A stretch of 64,000 bases of DNA, from NCBI RefSeq assembly GCF_001644225.1, contig NZ_LSTV01000005.1:438144-502143 (forward strand). Direction: 5' to 3'. The position numbers and the translations under genes were made by a program. Below, piece after piece: positions 22,368 to 31,087 of this stretch. How positions within the stretch are numbered: position 1 is the first letter of the stretch; every line of letters begins with the position of its first letter. The DNA comes from Microbacterium oleivorans. GTDB taxonomy: Bacteria > Actinomycetota > Actinomycetes > Actinomycetales > Microbacteriaceae. The notes below the pieces were generated by a model, which saw only the letters and a program-made list of their open reading frames with translations, made no database searches and was not told where the DNA came from.

Positions 22368-23606
22368 TCAGCCGAGGACGGCCCGGGCCGCGCGTTCACC
22401 CGAGACGAGCGCGCCCGCGATCGACGGCGTCTCGCGGTGATCGCCCGCGACGATCACCCGCTCCGACAGCCGCACCGGTGACGCGTGCCGCAGCGGCGGA
22501 GGCAGGGCCGGCAGCGCGTGGGGGATGTCGTCGCGGCGCAGCAGCTCCCAGCTCCGCGCCTCGCCGCCCCACATCCGCTCCATGTGGGCGCGCACGGCAC
22601 GCTCGTCGGCACCGCTGCCCAGCAGGCAGCTCGCCGCCACGAGGTGCCGGCCGGCCGGCGCGTAAGCGGGGGCCGTCCGTGACATCACGACGCTGTTGAC
22701 GATCGGTCCCGAGCGCTCGCCGTCCACCGCGAGCAGAGCGGATGCCGGTGCCTCCGGCCCCGTGCCGAACCACCACGTCTGCAACCCCCGCATCGCTGGT
22801 GCCGGCAGGTCGGTGAGCCCCGCCAGCGCCTCGCCGCCCACGGCGACGACCACCTCGCGCGCGGCGATCGTCGCGGCCCCCTCGAGCTCGACACGGTCTG
22901 CGCGGACGTCCATGCCGCGTACGGCATGAGAGAGGCGGATGTCGGCACCCGACGCACGGGCGAGTTCAGCGAGCCGTCGCGGCAGGGTCGCGACGCCCTG
23001 CGCGGGCACGCCCGGGCGGCCGAGCGCGAAAAGCCGGGCGAGCAGCGTCGCGTACGCGCCGGACGTCGCGGCCCCGTCGTCGGCGAGCACGCCGGTGAGG
23101 AACGGTTCGAGCACCGAGCGGCGCAGCGGGCCGGTCAGCCCGACGCGGTCCCACCTCTCATGCAGGGTCGCGTCGTGTCCCTCGGCGACGGATGCCGGGC
23201 GCACCAGCGCCGGCACGAGCCACCGCGCGGCTGCCGCGAGATCGCGCATCGGGACGAGTCCCGACAGCGCACCCGCGACGGTGGCCGGCAGAAGCTCGGG
23301 ATGCCGCAGCGGATGCGCGAGGACGTCCGACCGTCCGCCGCGCACGACACGCACCCCGACGGGGAACGGGCGCAGGTCGAGGCTCGCGGGGTCGAGCGCG
23401 CGGGCGAGCGCGTCATAGCGGGGGTTCACGACCTGGAACCCCCGGTCGAGCAGGAACCCGTCGACGCGGTCGGTGCGCTGCCGACCGCCGACCTCGTCGG
23501 CCGCGTCGAGGACGACGACGTCGCGTCCGGCGCGGGCGAGCAGCGTCGCGCAGCGGAGCCCGGCGAGGCCCGCGCCGATGACGACGACATCGTGGAGTGC
23601 GGCCAT
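22368..23606 (-). CDS. FAD-dependent amine-oxidase-like flavoprotein
   Basis: A 412-residue flavoprotein. The FAD dinucleotide motif VVVIGAGLAGLRCATLL is at residues 7-23, the second FAD segment ADEVGGRQRTDRVDG follows at about 36-50, and the C-terminal FAD motif is VIVAGDHRETPSIAGALVSG. The pattern fits NAD(P)/FAD-dependent oxidoreductases of the amine oxidase/phytoene desaturase superfamily, with PSIAGA-type end. No carotenoid genes are nearby. It is convergent with the rhodanese gene. Substrate unknown. Confidence 0.85.
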   Translation of the reverse strand: MAALHDVVVIGAGLAGLRCATLLARAGRDVVVLDAADEVGGRQRTDRVDGFLLDRGFQVVNPRYDALARALDPASLDLRPFPVGVRVVRGGRSDVLAHPLRHPELLPATVAGALSGLVPMRDLAAAARWLVPALVRPASVAEGHDATLHERWDRVGLTGPLRRSVLEPFLTGVLADDGAATSGAYATLLARLFALGRPGVPAQGVATLPRRLAELARASGADIRLSHAVRGMDVRADRVELEGAATIAAREVVVAVGGEALAGLTDLPAPAMRGLQTWWFGTGPEAPASALLAVDGERSGPIVNSVVMSRTAPAYAPAGRHLVAASCLLGSGADERAVRAHMERMWGGEARSWELLRRDDIPHALPALPPPLRHASPVRLSERVIVAGDHRETPSIAGALVSGERAARAVLG

Positions 23607-23658
23607 GGCGACAGCCTCGCACAGCGCGTCGCCCCGGCATCCGTAGTTGAATTCAAGG

Positions 23659-24693
23659 ATGCGAGCTGCGTATATGTACGGTCCCGGTGACGTCCGCGTG
23701 ATCGACGCCCCCGAGCCCCGGATCGAACAGCCCACCGACGCGGTCCTCCGCACCGTCGTCGCGTGCGTGTGCGGCAGCGACCTGCATCCGTACCACTCGA
23801 TGACCCCGTCCGAACGGGGTCGCTCGATGGGGCACGAGATGATCGGCGTCGTCGAGGAGGTCGGCGCCGACGTCCGCACGGTCGCGCCCGGTGACGTCGT
23901 CATCGTGCCGTTCGTCTTCTCGTGCGGCGCGTGCGAGTTCTGCCGCGCCGGACTGCAGACCTCGTGCCGCTTCGCGGGCCTCTCGGTGCCCACGGGCGCC
24001 GGCGGTGCGCAGGCCGAGCGTCGGCGCGCCCCGTTCGCCGACGGCACCCTGTATCGGGTCGACGTCGCCGAGGACGACCCGCGGATGCCGGGCCTCCTGA
24101 CCCTCAGCGACGTCTACGGCACGGGCTGGCACGCCGCTGTGACCGGCGGTGTCGCACCCGGAAAGGACGCCGTCGTGATCGGCGACGGCGCCGTGGGCCT
24201 CCTCGCCGTCCTCTCGGCACGGCAGCTCGGCGCCGAGCGCATCATCCTCATGGGGCGTCACGAGGCGCGCACCGACCTGGGCCGCCGCTACGGCGCGACC
24301 GACGTCGTCGCGGCCCGCGGGGACGAGGGCGTCGCCGCCGTCCGCGAGTTGACCGGCGGCCTCGGCGCACACGTCGTCATCGACGCGGTCGGTCACCTGC
24401 CGGCGTACGAGCAGGCCCTCGGCGCCGTGCGCGCCGGCGGCACCGTGACCCGCGTCGGCGTGCCCCAGTACGCCGACGCGCCGCTGCAGCGGGTGCAGTT
24501 CGAGAAGAACGTCACGGTCACCGGCGGCGTCGCACCGGTGCGGGCCTACATCGACGACCTTCTGCCGGGCGTCCTCGACGGTACAGTCGACCCCGGGGCC
24601 GTCTTCGATCGCGAACTGAGCCTCGGCGAAGCCGCCGACGGCTACCGCCTGATGGATGACCGCGCCGCCCTGAAAGTGATGCTCCTCCCGTGA
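23659..24693 (+). CDS. Zinc-dependent alcohol dehydrogenase family protein
   Basis: A 344-residue medium-chain dehydrogenase. The catalytic zinc is held by the Cys in CVCGSDLHPYHS (about 37-48), GHE in MGHEMIGVVEE (about 60), and a structural zinc by the cluster in FSCGACEFCRAGLQTSC (about 93-109). The NAD(P) fold follows with GDGAVGLLAVL. The pattern resembles glutathione-independent formaldehyde or sorbitol-type dehydrogenases. ATG 23659 is used (MRAAYMYGPGDVR fits the family), although AAGG touches the start. It overlaps the epimerase gene by GTGA. Confidence 0.88.
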   Translation: MRAAYMYGPGDVRVIDAPEPRIEQPTDAVLRTVVACVCGSDLHPYHSMTPSERGRSMGHEMIGVVEEVGADVRTVAPGDVVIVPFVFSCGACEFCRAGLQTSCRFAGLSVPTGAGGAQAERRRAPFADGTLYRVDVAEDDPRMPGLLTLSDVYGTGWHAAVTGGVAPGKDAVVIGDGAVGLLAVLSARQLGAERIILMGRHEARTDLGRRYGATDVVAARGDEGVAAVRELTGGLGAHVVIDAVGHLPAYEQALGAVRAGGTVTRVGVPQYADAPLQRVQFEKNVTVTGGVAPVRAYIDDLLPGVLDGTVDPGAVFDRELSLGEAADGYRLMDDRAALKVMLLP

Positions 24694-25643
24694 CCTCCGC
24701 CCTGCCGCTCTCCGGCACCCAGCACACCCTTCGCTTCGGCCCGTACGAGGCGGTCATCGCCTCGACCGGCGCCTCGCTGCGCGTCCTCCGCCACGACGGC
24801 CGCGACCTCATCGTCCCGTTCGACGCTGACAAGGTGCGCCCCGACTACCGCGGCACGACGCTCGCTCCGTGGCCGAACCGCATCGTCGACGGCACGTACA
24901 CGTTCGACGGCCAGGAGCTCGTGGCGGCGCTGACCGAGCCCGAGCGCTCGCACGCCCTCCACGGCCTGCTCTCGTGGGCCGACTTCGAGCGCGTCTCGGG
25001 CACCGAGAGCGCGGTGACCCTCGGCGCGACAGTCGTCCCGCAGTCGGGGTACCCGTGGCGTGTGCGCGTCGAGACGACGTACGCCCTCGGCGCGGACGGG
25101 CTCACGCAGACGGTGCGTGCACGCAACCTCAGCGACCGCCCCGCACCGTTCGGCACCGGCCCGCACCCGTACCTGAAGGCCGGCCCCGCGCCGCTCGACG
25201 AATGGACGCTCGCGCTGCCCGCGGCATCCGTCCTCGAAGTCACGCCCGACCGGCTCAGCCCGGTCGCGCTGCACCCCGTGACCGACCACGACCCGGAGCG
25301 GTTCGATCGGCGCGCGCCCCGTCCCCTCGGCGACGTGCAGCTCGACCACGCGTTCACCGACCTCGAGACGGATGCCGCCGGTGCGGCCGTCCTGCGCCTG
25401 ACCGACCCGTCGGGTGTCGGCGTCGAGGTCACCTGGGGTGCCGAGTGCCCGTGGGTGCAGGTCTACACGGGCGACAAGCCCGAGGGCCCCGCGAACCCGG
25501 CGCACCGCAACGGTGTCGCCGTCGAGCCGATGACGTGCGCGCCCGACGCGTTCAACGCCGCCTCGTACGACTACGACGCAGGCCTGCTGGTGCTCGAGCC
25601 GGGCGCCGAGTTCGCAGCGTCGTGGCGTATCGCCGCGATCTGA
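24690..25643 (+). CDS. Aldose 1-epimerase family protein
   Basis: A 317-residue galactose-mutarotase-like protein. Typical segments are LAPWPNRI (52-59), HALHGLLSW with the first active-site His region, GTGPHPYLK with the conserved His-Pro-Tyr, and CPWVQVYTGD and GVAVEPMTCAPDAFN near the end, which carries the catalytic acid. The GTG start overlaps the stop of the dehydrogenase, so both form a two-gene operon, possibly for sugar handling. The preferred sugar is unknown. Confidence 0.9.
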   Translation: MTSALPLSGTQHTLRFGPYEAVIASTGASLRVLRHDGRDLIVPFDADKVRPDYRGTTLAPWPNRIVDGTYTFDGQELVAALTEPERSHALHGLLSWADFERVSGTESAVTLGATVVPQSGYPWRVRVETTYALGADGLTQTVRARNLSDRPAPFGTGPHPYLKAGPAPLDEWTLALPAASVLEVTPDRLSPVALHPVTDHDPERFDRRAPRPLGDVQLDHAFTDLETDAAGAAVLRLTDPSGVGVEVTWGAECPWVQVYTGDKPEGPANPAHRNGVAVEPMTCAPDAFNAASYDYDAGLLVLEPGAEFAASWRIAAI

Positions 25644-25660
25644 CCCCGCGTCGTCATCCC

Positions 25661-25672
25661 TAGGATGGCGAC
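25661..25672 (+). promoter_or_regulatory. Leaderless promoter -10 box
   Basis: TAGGAT (25661-25666) lies six bases before ATG 25673. Confidence 0.5.
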
Positions 25673-27148
25673 ATGACGTCGACGTCCTCCTCCCTGCCCC
25701 GGTCCACCCCGTCCGCGCAGGGGGTGGATGCCACCGGTGTCGAACGCCTGCTCGACGCCGTCGGGCAGACCGAAGCCGAGATGCACAGCCTCATGGTGCT
25801 GCGCCACGGCAACGTGATCGCCGAGGGATGGTGGACGCCGTTCGCGCCCGATCTGAAGCACCTCGTGTACTCGCTGTCGAAGACCTTCACGTCCGCCGCT
25901 GCCGGTCTCGCCGTCGCGGAGGGACGTTTCGGACTCGACGACGTCATGATCGACCACTTCCCGGAGCTGGTGCCCGACGATGTCGACGACAAGTACCGCC
26001 GGTACCTCGTGCGTCACGCGCTGACGATGTCGAGCGGGCACGAGAGCGAGGCGCTCGACCGTGCCGCGGCCGCGGCGGAGGGTGCGGGCGGCGACGTGCT
26101 GGCCGGGTTCTTCCGCGTTCCGCCCGAGCGCGAGCCGGGCAGCGTCTTCGCCTACAGCCAGCCGACCATCTACGGCGTCGGGCGGCTGGTCGCCAAGACG
26201 ACGGGCGGGACGATCCTCGACTACCTGCGCCCCCGCCTGCTCGAACCGCTCGGCATCCACGAGGCGCAGTGGATGATGCTCGGCGACGTCGAGATGGGCT
26301 TCAGCGGCATCCACGTCTTCACCGAATCGCTCGCCAAGACAGGGCAGCTCGTCCTCGACGGCGGCCGCTGGCAGGGCGAGCAGATCCTCGACCCCGAGTG
26401 GGTCGCCACCGCCACGTCGAAGCAGATGGACAACGACACCGCGCACCGCGGCCCCGGCGCACCCGAGCCGATCGACTGGCAGCAGGGGTACGGGTTCCAG
26501 TACTGGATGAACCGGCACGGCTTCCGCGGCGACGGGGCGTACGGCCAGTTCATCATCGTGTGGCCCGAAGAGGACGCCGTGATCGTCACGACCGGCGAGA
26601 CGATCGACATGCAGGAGCTGCTGAGCCTCATCACGACGCACCTGCGCCCCGCGATGACGAGGGCGGGCACCGCCGAGGCCGATGCGGCACTCGCGGCGCG
26701 GCTCTCGTCGCTGGCGCTCCCGCTGCCGGACGACACCGGTGCGGGCTTCGCGGGAACCTTCGACGCCGACGTGTCGTCGCCGGTCGTGGGCCCGTTCTCG
26801 TTCGGTGAGGCTGTGCCGGGTGCCGAGCGCGTCGAGGTCGCCGAGACGGGCGACGGGTGGACGCTCCGGTTCCTCGGAGACGCTCTCGATGTGACTCTTC
26901 CCGTCGGTCGCGGCACGTGGGCGGAGGGGGAGTGGCCGGCGCCCGCCGACGGGCTCGACGCGGTGCCCTTCCGCGCCGTCGCGGGCGTTGACGCGGACGG
27001 TGCGTGGCACGCCCGGTTGCGCATGATCCAGACACCGCACTCGCTCCTCGTCGACATCGCCCCCAGCGGCGCGGCCTCGATCGCCTGGCGGTTCCCGCCA
27101 CTACGCGGCGACGGCCCGGCCGGTCACGCGCTGCCGTCGCTCGGCTGA
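25673..27148 (+). CDS. Serine hydrolase, beta-lactamase/class C family
   Basis: A 491-residue protein. The penicillin-binding-type catalytic motif SxxK is S67-L-S-K70 in VYSLSKTF; the tyrosine motif is Y161-S-Q in FAYSQPTIYG. A third motif may be H-x-G near HGFRGDGAYG in the second half. Residues after about 370 form an extra beta domain. No signal peptide, so it is cytoplasmic, which fits EstB-like esterases or D-aminopeptidase-like enzymes better than resistance enzymes. Leaderless, single gene. Confidence 0.88.
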   Translation: MTSTSSSLPRSTPSAQGVDATGVERLLDAVGQTEAEMHSLMVLRHGNVIAEGWWTPFAPDLKHLVYSLSKTFTSAAAGLAVAEGRFGLDDVMIDHFPELVPDDVDDKYRRYLVRHALTMSSGHESEALDRAAAAAEGAGGDVLAGFFRVPPEREPGSVFAYSQPTIYGVGRLVAKTTGGTILDYLRPRLLEPLGIHEAQWMMLGDVEMGFSGIHVFTESLAKTGQLVLDGGRWQGEQILDPEWVATATSKQMDNDTAHRGPGAPEPIDWQQGYGFQYWMNRHGFRGDGAYGQFIIVWPEEDAVIVTTGETIDMQELLSLITTHLRPAMTRAGTAEADAALAARLSSLALPLPDDTGAGFAGTFDADVSSPVVGPFSFGEAVPGAERVEVAETGDGWTLRFLGDALDVTLPVGRGTWAEGEWPAPADGLDAVPFRAVAGVDADGAWHARLRMIQTPHSLLVDIAPSGAASIAWRFPPLRGDGPAGHALPSLG

Positions 27149-27173
27149 CCGGCATCCGCTGCGCCTGCCTCGG

Positions 27174-27191
27174 TAGAATCGTCGGTGAGGG
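27174..27191 (+). promoter_or_regulatory. Promoter -10 box and ribosome site
   Basis: TAGAAT (27174-27179) is followed by GTGAGGGG, a plausible ribosome site for the GTG at 27192. Confidence 0.45.
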
Positions 27192-27842
27192 GTGAGCGTG
27201 ACGGACAATGAGCGGGTCAGGACCCGGGACGTCGTCGCCGAGGGGCTCTACATCGCGTCCGCGGCGACGCGTTTGGCGTTGAAGAACCGCATCCTCGTCG
27301 ACATCCTCGTCGACGGTGACGACTTCGATCCGGAGCGCTTCCTCGGAGATGCCCGCGACATCCTGATCTCGCTCGCCGAAGAGGCAGAGGCGGATGCCGC
27401 CCGCACCGACCGCGAGCGCAAGGCGGCGCGCACGCGCTACTCCGACTCGAGCGGGACGCACGACTACCGCAGCCGCGACGTCCGCAACCTCCGTCGCCGC
27501 CGCAAGCAGTCGCTGCACGTCGCGAAGGAGCTGCGCGCCCGGGCCGAGGACCAGGAAGAGCTGCGCAAGCTCGTCGTCGACGCGCGGGACGCCGCGTGGG
27601 CAGAGGTGTCGAAGAACATCGACCGTTCGTTGCGGATCACGGCGGCGCGCCCCGACCTCGACGCCGACTACGAGCGGATGCGGGTGGCCCGCATGCAGGC
27701 GCTGCGCCTGGTCGACCTGCCCAAACTCCGCGCGCACCGACGCAGCGTCGCCAAGCAGCAGGCGCTGCGCGACGAGGGCGTCGAACCCGAGCCGATCCTC
27801 GAGGCGGGCCCCGGCGGGATCGATCCGGGCGAGCTCGAGTAG
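27192..27842 (+). CDS. Conserved hypothetical charged helical protein
   Basis: A 216-residue protein rich in Arg, Glu and Asp. Residues about 70-150 look like a long coiled coil (EEAEADAARTDRERKAART, then RNLRRRRKQSLHVAKELRAR), followed by PDLDADYERMRVARMQALRLVD. No signal peptide or membrane segment. It resembles a group of actinobacterial hypothetical proteins sometimes annotated asparagine synthase without basis; I assign no function. GTG 27192 is chosen for GTGAGGGG upstream; GTG 27198 is possible. It is directly upstream of tRNA-Arg. Confidence 0.75.
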   Translation: MSVTDNERVRTRDVVAEGLYIASAATRLALKNRILVDILVDGDDFDPERFLGDARDILISLAEEAEADAARTDRERKAARTRYSDSSGTHDYRSRDVRNLRRRRKQSLHVAKELRARAEDQEELRKLVVDARDAAWAEVSKNIDRSLRITAARPDLDADYERMRVARMQALRLVDLPKLRAHRRSVAKQQALRDEGVEPEPILEAGPGGIDPGELE

Positions 27843-27874
27843 GCCTCGATTTCGGATGCGGCCCGCGGTGACGT

Positions 27875-27880
27875 ATGCTG
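27875..27880 (+). promoter_or_regulatory. tRNA promoter -10 box
   Basis: TATGCT lies 24 bases before the tRNA, with a weak TTCGGA at the -35 position (17-base spacing). Confidence 0.45.
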
Positions 27881-27903
27881 TTCCTCGGCCCGGAAACAGG
27901 CCA

Positions 27904-27976
27904 TGCGCCCGTAGCTCAATGGATAGAGCATCTGACTACGGATCAGAAGGTTAGGGGTTCGAGTCCCTTCGGGCGC
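27904..27976 (+). tRNA. tRNA-Arg (anticodon ACG)
   Basis: A 73-base cloverleaf. Acceptor arms are GCGCCCG (27904-27910) and CGGGCGC (27969-27975) with discriminator A; the D-arm is GCTCAATGGATAGAGC; the anticodon stem TCTGA/TCAGA encloses loop CTACGGA with anticodon ACG, where the A becomes inosine; the T-arm contains GGTTCGAGTCC. The CCA end is not encoded. It reads the CGN codons that dominate this genome. A strong terminator follows. Confidence 0.97.
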
Positions 27977-27995
27977 ACACTGTGTTGAGACAGTC

Positions 27996-28027
27996 CAGGT
28001 AAGGCCCCGCTTCGGCGGGGCCTTACC
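27996..28027. terminator. Intrinsic terminator after tRNA-Arg
   Basis: A 14-base perfect stem, AGGTAAGGCCCCGC (27996-28009) / GCGGGGCCTTACCT (28014-28027), with a TTCG tetraloop and a T-rich tail (GTTCTT). Confidence 0.92.
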
Positions 28028-28080
28028 TGTTCTTCGGCGGGATCGCTCACGGCGAGCCACCGCCGTGTCAGGATCGTTCC

Positions 28081-28593
28081 GTGACGAGCGCGGTGCCGAT
28101 GACGCGGACGCGTCCCGCTGAAGAGGTCTGGACGGACCCTGGTCGCGGCTTCCGGCGGTGGGAGACCTCGGTCGTCCTCGGCACCCGCGCTGAGGCGTGG
28201 GAGTGGGCCACCACCCAGGTGCTGCGTTGGGGCGTGAAGACCCGCAGCGGGTTCTCGGTCGAGCCCGCCGCGAAGGTCGCCCGCGGAGACCGTCCCGTCA
28301 TCACGGCGCGCCCGTTCGGCCTGGCGATCCGAGAACCCGTCGAGGTGGTCGATGTCGTCGAGACGTCGACGCGCGTCGGATTCGCTTACCGCACCCTCCC
28401 CGGTCATCCCGTCTCGGGAGAGGAAGCATTCATCGTGCACCAGGAGGGCGGGGTGGTCCTGCTGACCATCCGCTCCCTCACCCGCCCGGCCGAGAGAGCC
28501 GGCTGGCGGCTGCTGTACCCCGTCCTCCTCGTCGCGCAGAGGATCGCGCGCCGCCGGTACCGCCGCGCGCTCCGCGTCCGACCGGTGCGCTGA
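28081..28593 (+). CDS. DUF1990 family protein
   Basis: A 170-residue protein of the DUF1990 family. It shows the family pattern W..A...VLRWGVKTRSGF, then GFAYRTLPGHPVSGEEAFIVH and a C-terminal RPAERAGWRLLYPV..AQRIARRRYRRAL. These proteins have a lipocalin/START-like small-molecule fold but no proven reaction. GTG 28081 is taken as start; CAGGAT six bases upstream could be a leaderless -10 box. No neighbour gives a clue. Confidence 0.85.
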   Translation: MTSAVPMTRTRPAEEVWTDPGRGFRRWETSVVLGTRAEAWEWATTQVLRWGVKTRSGFSVEPAAKVARGDRPVITARPFGLAIREPVEVVDVVETSTRVGFAYRTLPGHPVSGEEAFIVHQEGGVVLLTIRSLTRPAERAGWRLLYPVLLVAQRIARRRYRRALRVRPVR

Positions 28594-28651
28594 CGGTCGA
28601 GGCTTCGACCGCCGGAGATCGCGGGTTGCTCGCGACCAGGCTCACCGATCA

Positions 28652-28678
28652 AGTTGTGCACAACTCAATTGCGTGCAA
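28652..28678. promoter_or_regulatory. OhrR operator palindrome
   Basis: AGTTGTGCACAACT (28652-28665) is a perfect 14-base palindrome; a related half-symmetrical TTGCGTGCAA follows at 28669-28678. They sit 11-37 bases before the OhrR start in an AT-rich patch, the expected operator for peroxide-sensitive autoregulation. Confidence 0.65.
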
Positions 28679-28688
28679 CCATAATCGC

Positions 28689-29129
28689 ATGAGAGCGATC
28701 GAGCAGATGGTGTGCTTCGGGGTGTACTCGGCCAGCCACGCGTTCACGCAGGCCTATCGGCGTGTGCTCGCGCCGTGGAAGCTGACGTACCCGCAGTACC
28801 TCGTCATCGTCGCTCTCGGCGAGCAAGAGCCCCGGTCGGTCAAGGAACTGGGCGAAGAGCTGTTCCTCGACTCGGGCACCCTCTCGCCCCTCATCCGCCG
28901 CCTCGAAGCGCGCGGTGTCGTCTCCCGTTCGCGCAGCCCCCACGACGAACGTGTCGTCGAGGTCGCGTTGACGGACGACGGCCGCGCTCTCCGCTCGGAG
29001 CTGTCCGTCGTCGGCGCGGAGATCGCGCGCTGCACCGGGCTGACCGAAGAGAAGGCACGGATGCTGCTCGACGTGGTCCACGACCTGAACCGCGTCATGC
29101 GCACCACCGACGAGGCGATCGCCTCCTGA
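28689..29129 (+). CDS. ohrR: OhrR, organic-hydroperoxide-sensing MarR repressor
   Basis: A 146-residue MarR-type repressor. The reactive cysteine is C9 in MVCFGVYSAS, matching the N-terminal sensing cysteine of OhrR proteins. LTYPQYLVIVAL, EELFLDSGTLSPLIRRLE and the wing SPHDERVVEVALTD are textbook OhrR. Oxidation of C9 by organic hydroperoxides would release it from DNA. Its operator lies just upstream and ohr follows 13 bases after the stop, so the pair is one operon. Confidence 0.93.
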   Translation: MRAIEQMVCFGVYSASHAFTQAYRRVLAPWKLTYPQYLVIVALGEQEPRSVKELGEELFLDSGTLSPLIRRLEARGVVSRSRSPHDERVVEVALTDDGRALRSELSVVGAEIARCTGLTEEKARMLLDVVHDLNRVMRTTDEAIAS

Positions 29130-29142
29130 CGAAAGGACCCCC

Positions 29143-29565
29143 ATGGAAGCCCTCTACACCGCAGAAGCCCTCGCGACCGGAGGCGGCCGCAACGGTCACG
29201 TCCGCACCGTCGACGGCCTCGTCGACACCGACGTGCGCGTCCCCAAGGAGATGGGTGGCGCCGGTGGCGCGCCGAACCCCGAGGTGTTCTTCGCCGCGGG
29301 CTACGCCGCCTGCTTCCACAGCGCCCTGCAGTCCGTCGCCCGGGCGCAGAAGGTGACCCTCGAGGACACCAGCGTCGGTTCGCGCGTCAGCATCGGCTCG
29401 AACGGCCAGGGCGGATTCGGCCTCGCCGTCGAGCTCGAGGTCGTCATCCCGAACCTCCCGCACGACCAGGCGCAGGCGCTCGCGGATGCCGCGCACCAGG
29501 TCTGCCCCTACTCCAACGCCACCCGGGGCAACATCGAGGTCACCGTCACGGTCGTCGAGGACTGA
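29143..29565 (+). CDS. ohr: Organic hydroperoxide resistance protein
   Basis: A 140-residue thiol peroxidase of the OsmC/Ohr family. It reduces organic and fatty-acid hydroperoxides using the cysteine pair C57 (YAACFHSAL) and C121 (VCPYSNAT); R16 and E47 (NPEVFFA) complete the active site. Length is normal. It follows ohrR in one operon, so it is induced by organic hydroperoxides. Confidence 0.95.
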   Translation: MEALYTAEALATGGGRNGHVRTVDGLVDTDVRVPKEMGGAGGAPNPEVFFAAGYAACFHSALQSVARAQKVTLEDTSVGSRVSIGSNGQGGFGLAVELEVVIPNLPHDQAQALADAAHQVCPYSNATRGNIEVTVTVVED

Positions 29566-29605
29566 CCTCCGCCGGTCTCAGAGAACCGGACGCAGAGGGC
29601 CGGAC

Positions 29606-31042
29606 TCAGGCGAGAGGGCTCACGCGCAGCCAGCGGAATCCGCAGGCGGGCAGCGTGAGCCCTTCGTCGATCCCGACGTCGACGCCCTCGACGAGATCCA
29701 GGGCGGTAGGCGCGAAGCCCGACAGCGTCACGGCCGGCACGTGCACCGGTTCGGCGGCGACGTTCGCCAGCACCAGCACGACGGTCCCGTCGCCGGGTCG
29801 CTGGTAGCCCACGACCGACGGCGCCGGCACGTCGAAACCGATGAGGCGCGCCCCGTCGAACTCCGGCGTCGTATGACGCACCGCGAGCAGCTTCGTGATG
29901 TCGCGCCGGAGCCGGCCGGCCGAGGTGGCGGCATCCGTCATCTGGGCGTACCGGTCCCGCGGCTTCTGGCCCCGATGCGTCCACCGTGCGTCGTCGCGCC
30001 GTTCCGGATCGTCGCGGAACGTCGGGTCGTTGAGCTGTCCCACCTCGTCGCCCAGCCACAGCATCGGCAGCCCCGGCACACTCAGCAGGAGCGCGTGGGC
30101 CAGCACCACCCGCGCCTCGCCGAGCGGGTCGCCCGCCTCGACGCCGGCGAGCGAGGCCGTGGTCCCCGCGACGCCGCCGTCGGTTGCGATCCCCCGGCCG
30201 AAAGTGGAGCCGTCGGTGTAACGCGCGGTGAGCTCGGCGGCATCCGTCTGCCAGACGACGGCGTCGGCGTCGCGGACGGCGACGACGTCGCTGCGCCCGT
30301 CACGCCGCTCGAGCGCGTGCTGCAGGGGAGCGGCGTCGCCCGTGGCGAACGCCTGCCACAGCGGCGCGGACCCGGGGGACGCCGGCAGCACCTCGACCCC
30401 GGGCGCACCGATCGCGAGCACCGGGGCGATGACCGCCGCCGTCTCGCGGTCGGGGACGAGGAAGACCTCGACGCCGCGGCCGGCCAGGAACAGCAGATCG
30501 TCGACGAACTCGCGCAGATCCGAGGCGGCGGGGACGTCGACGGCCAGGGCGATCCCCGACAGCCGCAGTTCGGCGGCCACGTCGGAGAGCCGGTCGATCG
30601 AGCCGAGTCCCGGGTCGCCACGGCGCAGGTCGACGGCGCCGTCCTCGCGCCGGGCGAACGGCGACTGCACGTGCAGCACGCTGACGCCGAGTTCGCGCAG
30701 CGCCGGGATCTCGTCGCGGAGCCCGGCGAGGTTGCCCGCGTAGCGATCCGCGAAGCACGCCGCGCCGAGGGCGTAACGCGAGCGGGAACTCGGCGCGTGC
30801 GCCGCGCGCTGCTCACCGTGCACCTTGAGTTCGAGCGAGCGACCGTTCGCCGCCACCACCGCGGCCGTCACGAGGTCGGCCAGCAGCGACGACGAGGAGT
30901 CCGCCCGCTCGGCGAGGGCGTGGTGCAGCGCGGGAAGGTGCCGACGGATGCGGTCCGCCGCGGCCTCGTCGACGCGGGTGCGCTCCGCGACGGTCGACAG
31001 CGTGGCCGCGAGTTCCTCCTCGACGGCCCCCATGGTGCTCAT
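29606..31042 (-). CDS. Amylosucrase-like GH13 protein lacking catalytic motifs
   Basis: A 478-residue protein, short for amylosucrase (about 640). The C-terminal part is clearly GH13_4: GTTASLAGVEAGDP, LPMLWLGDEVGQLND, DDPERRDDARWTHRG and a beta-sandwich tail. But where family members have a VN-H after beta-3, a catalytic Asp after R-D-A, the acid, and CHDDIGW, this sequence shows AVDVPAASD, no R.D, no E, and AVRDADAVVWQTD. It looks like an internally shortened, possibly non-catalytic or regulatory, homologue. Start ATG 31042 follows GGGAGG. Confidence 0.72.
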   Translation of the reverse strand: MSTMGAVEEELAATLSTVAERTRVDEAAADRIRRHLPALHHALAERADSSSSLLADLVTAAVVAANGRSLELKVHGEQRAAHAPSSRSRYALGAACFADRYAGNLAGLRDEIPALRELGVSVLHVQSPFARREDGAVDLRRGDPGLGSIDRLSDVAAELRLSGIALAVDVPAASDLREFVDDLLFLAGRGVEVFLVPDRETAAVIAPVLAIGAPGVEVLPASPGSAPLWQAFATGDAAPLQHALERRDGRSDVVAVRDADAVVWQTDAAELTARYTDGSTFGRGIATDGGVAGTTASLAGVEAGDPLGEARVVLAHALLLSVPGLPMLWLGDEVGQLNDPTFRDDPERRDDARWTHRGQKPRDRYAQMTDAATSAGRLRRDITKLLAVRHTTPEFDGARLIGFDVPAPSVVGYQRPGDGTVVLVLANVAAEPVHVPAVTLSGFAPTALDLVEGVDVGIDEGLTLPACGFRWLRVSPLA

Positions 31043-31087
31043 GCGGTGGACCTCCCGCTCCCAGCGTAGAGGGCGGGCGTTCCCGCC

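Noticed and set aside
29606..31042. Considered a pseudogene of amylosucrase
   Set aside because: The frame is open over 478 codons with a good ribosome site and no frameshift; kept as a degenerate but expressed-looking gene.
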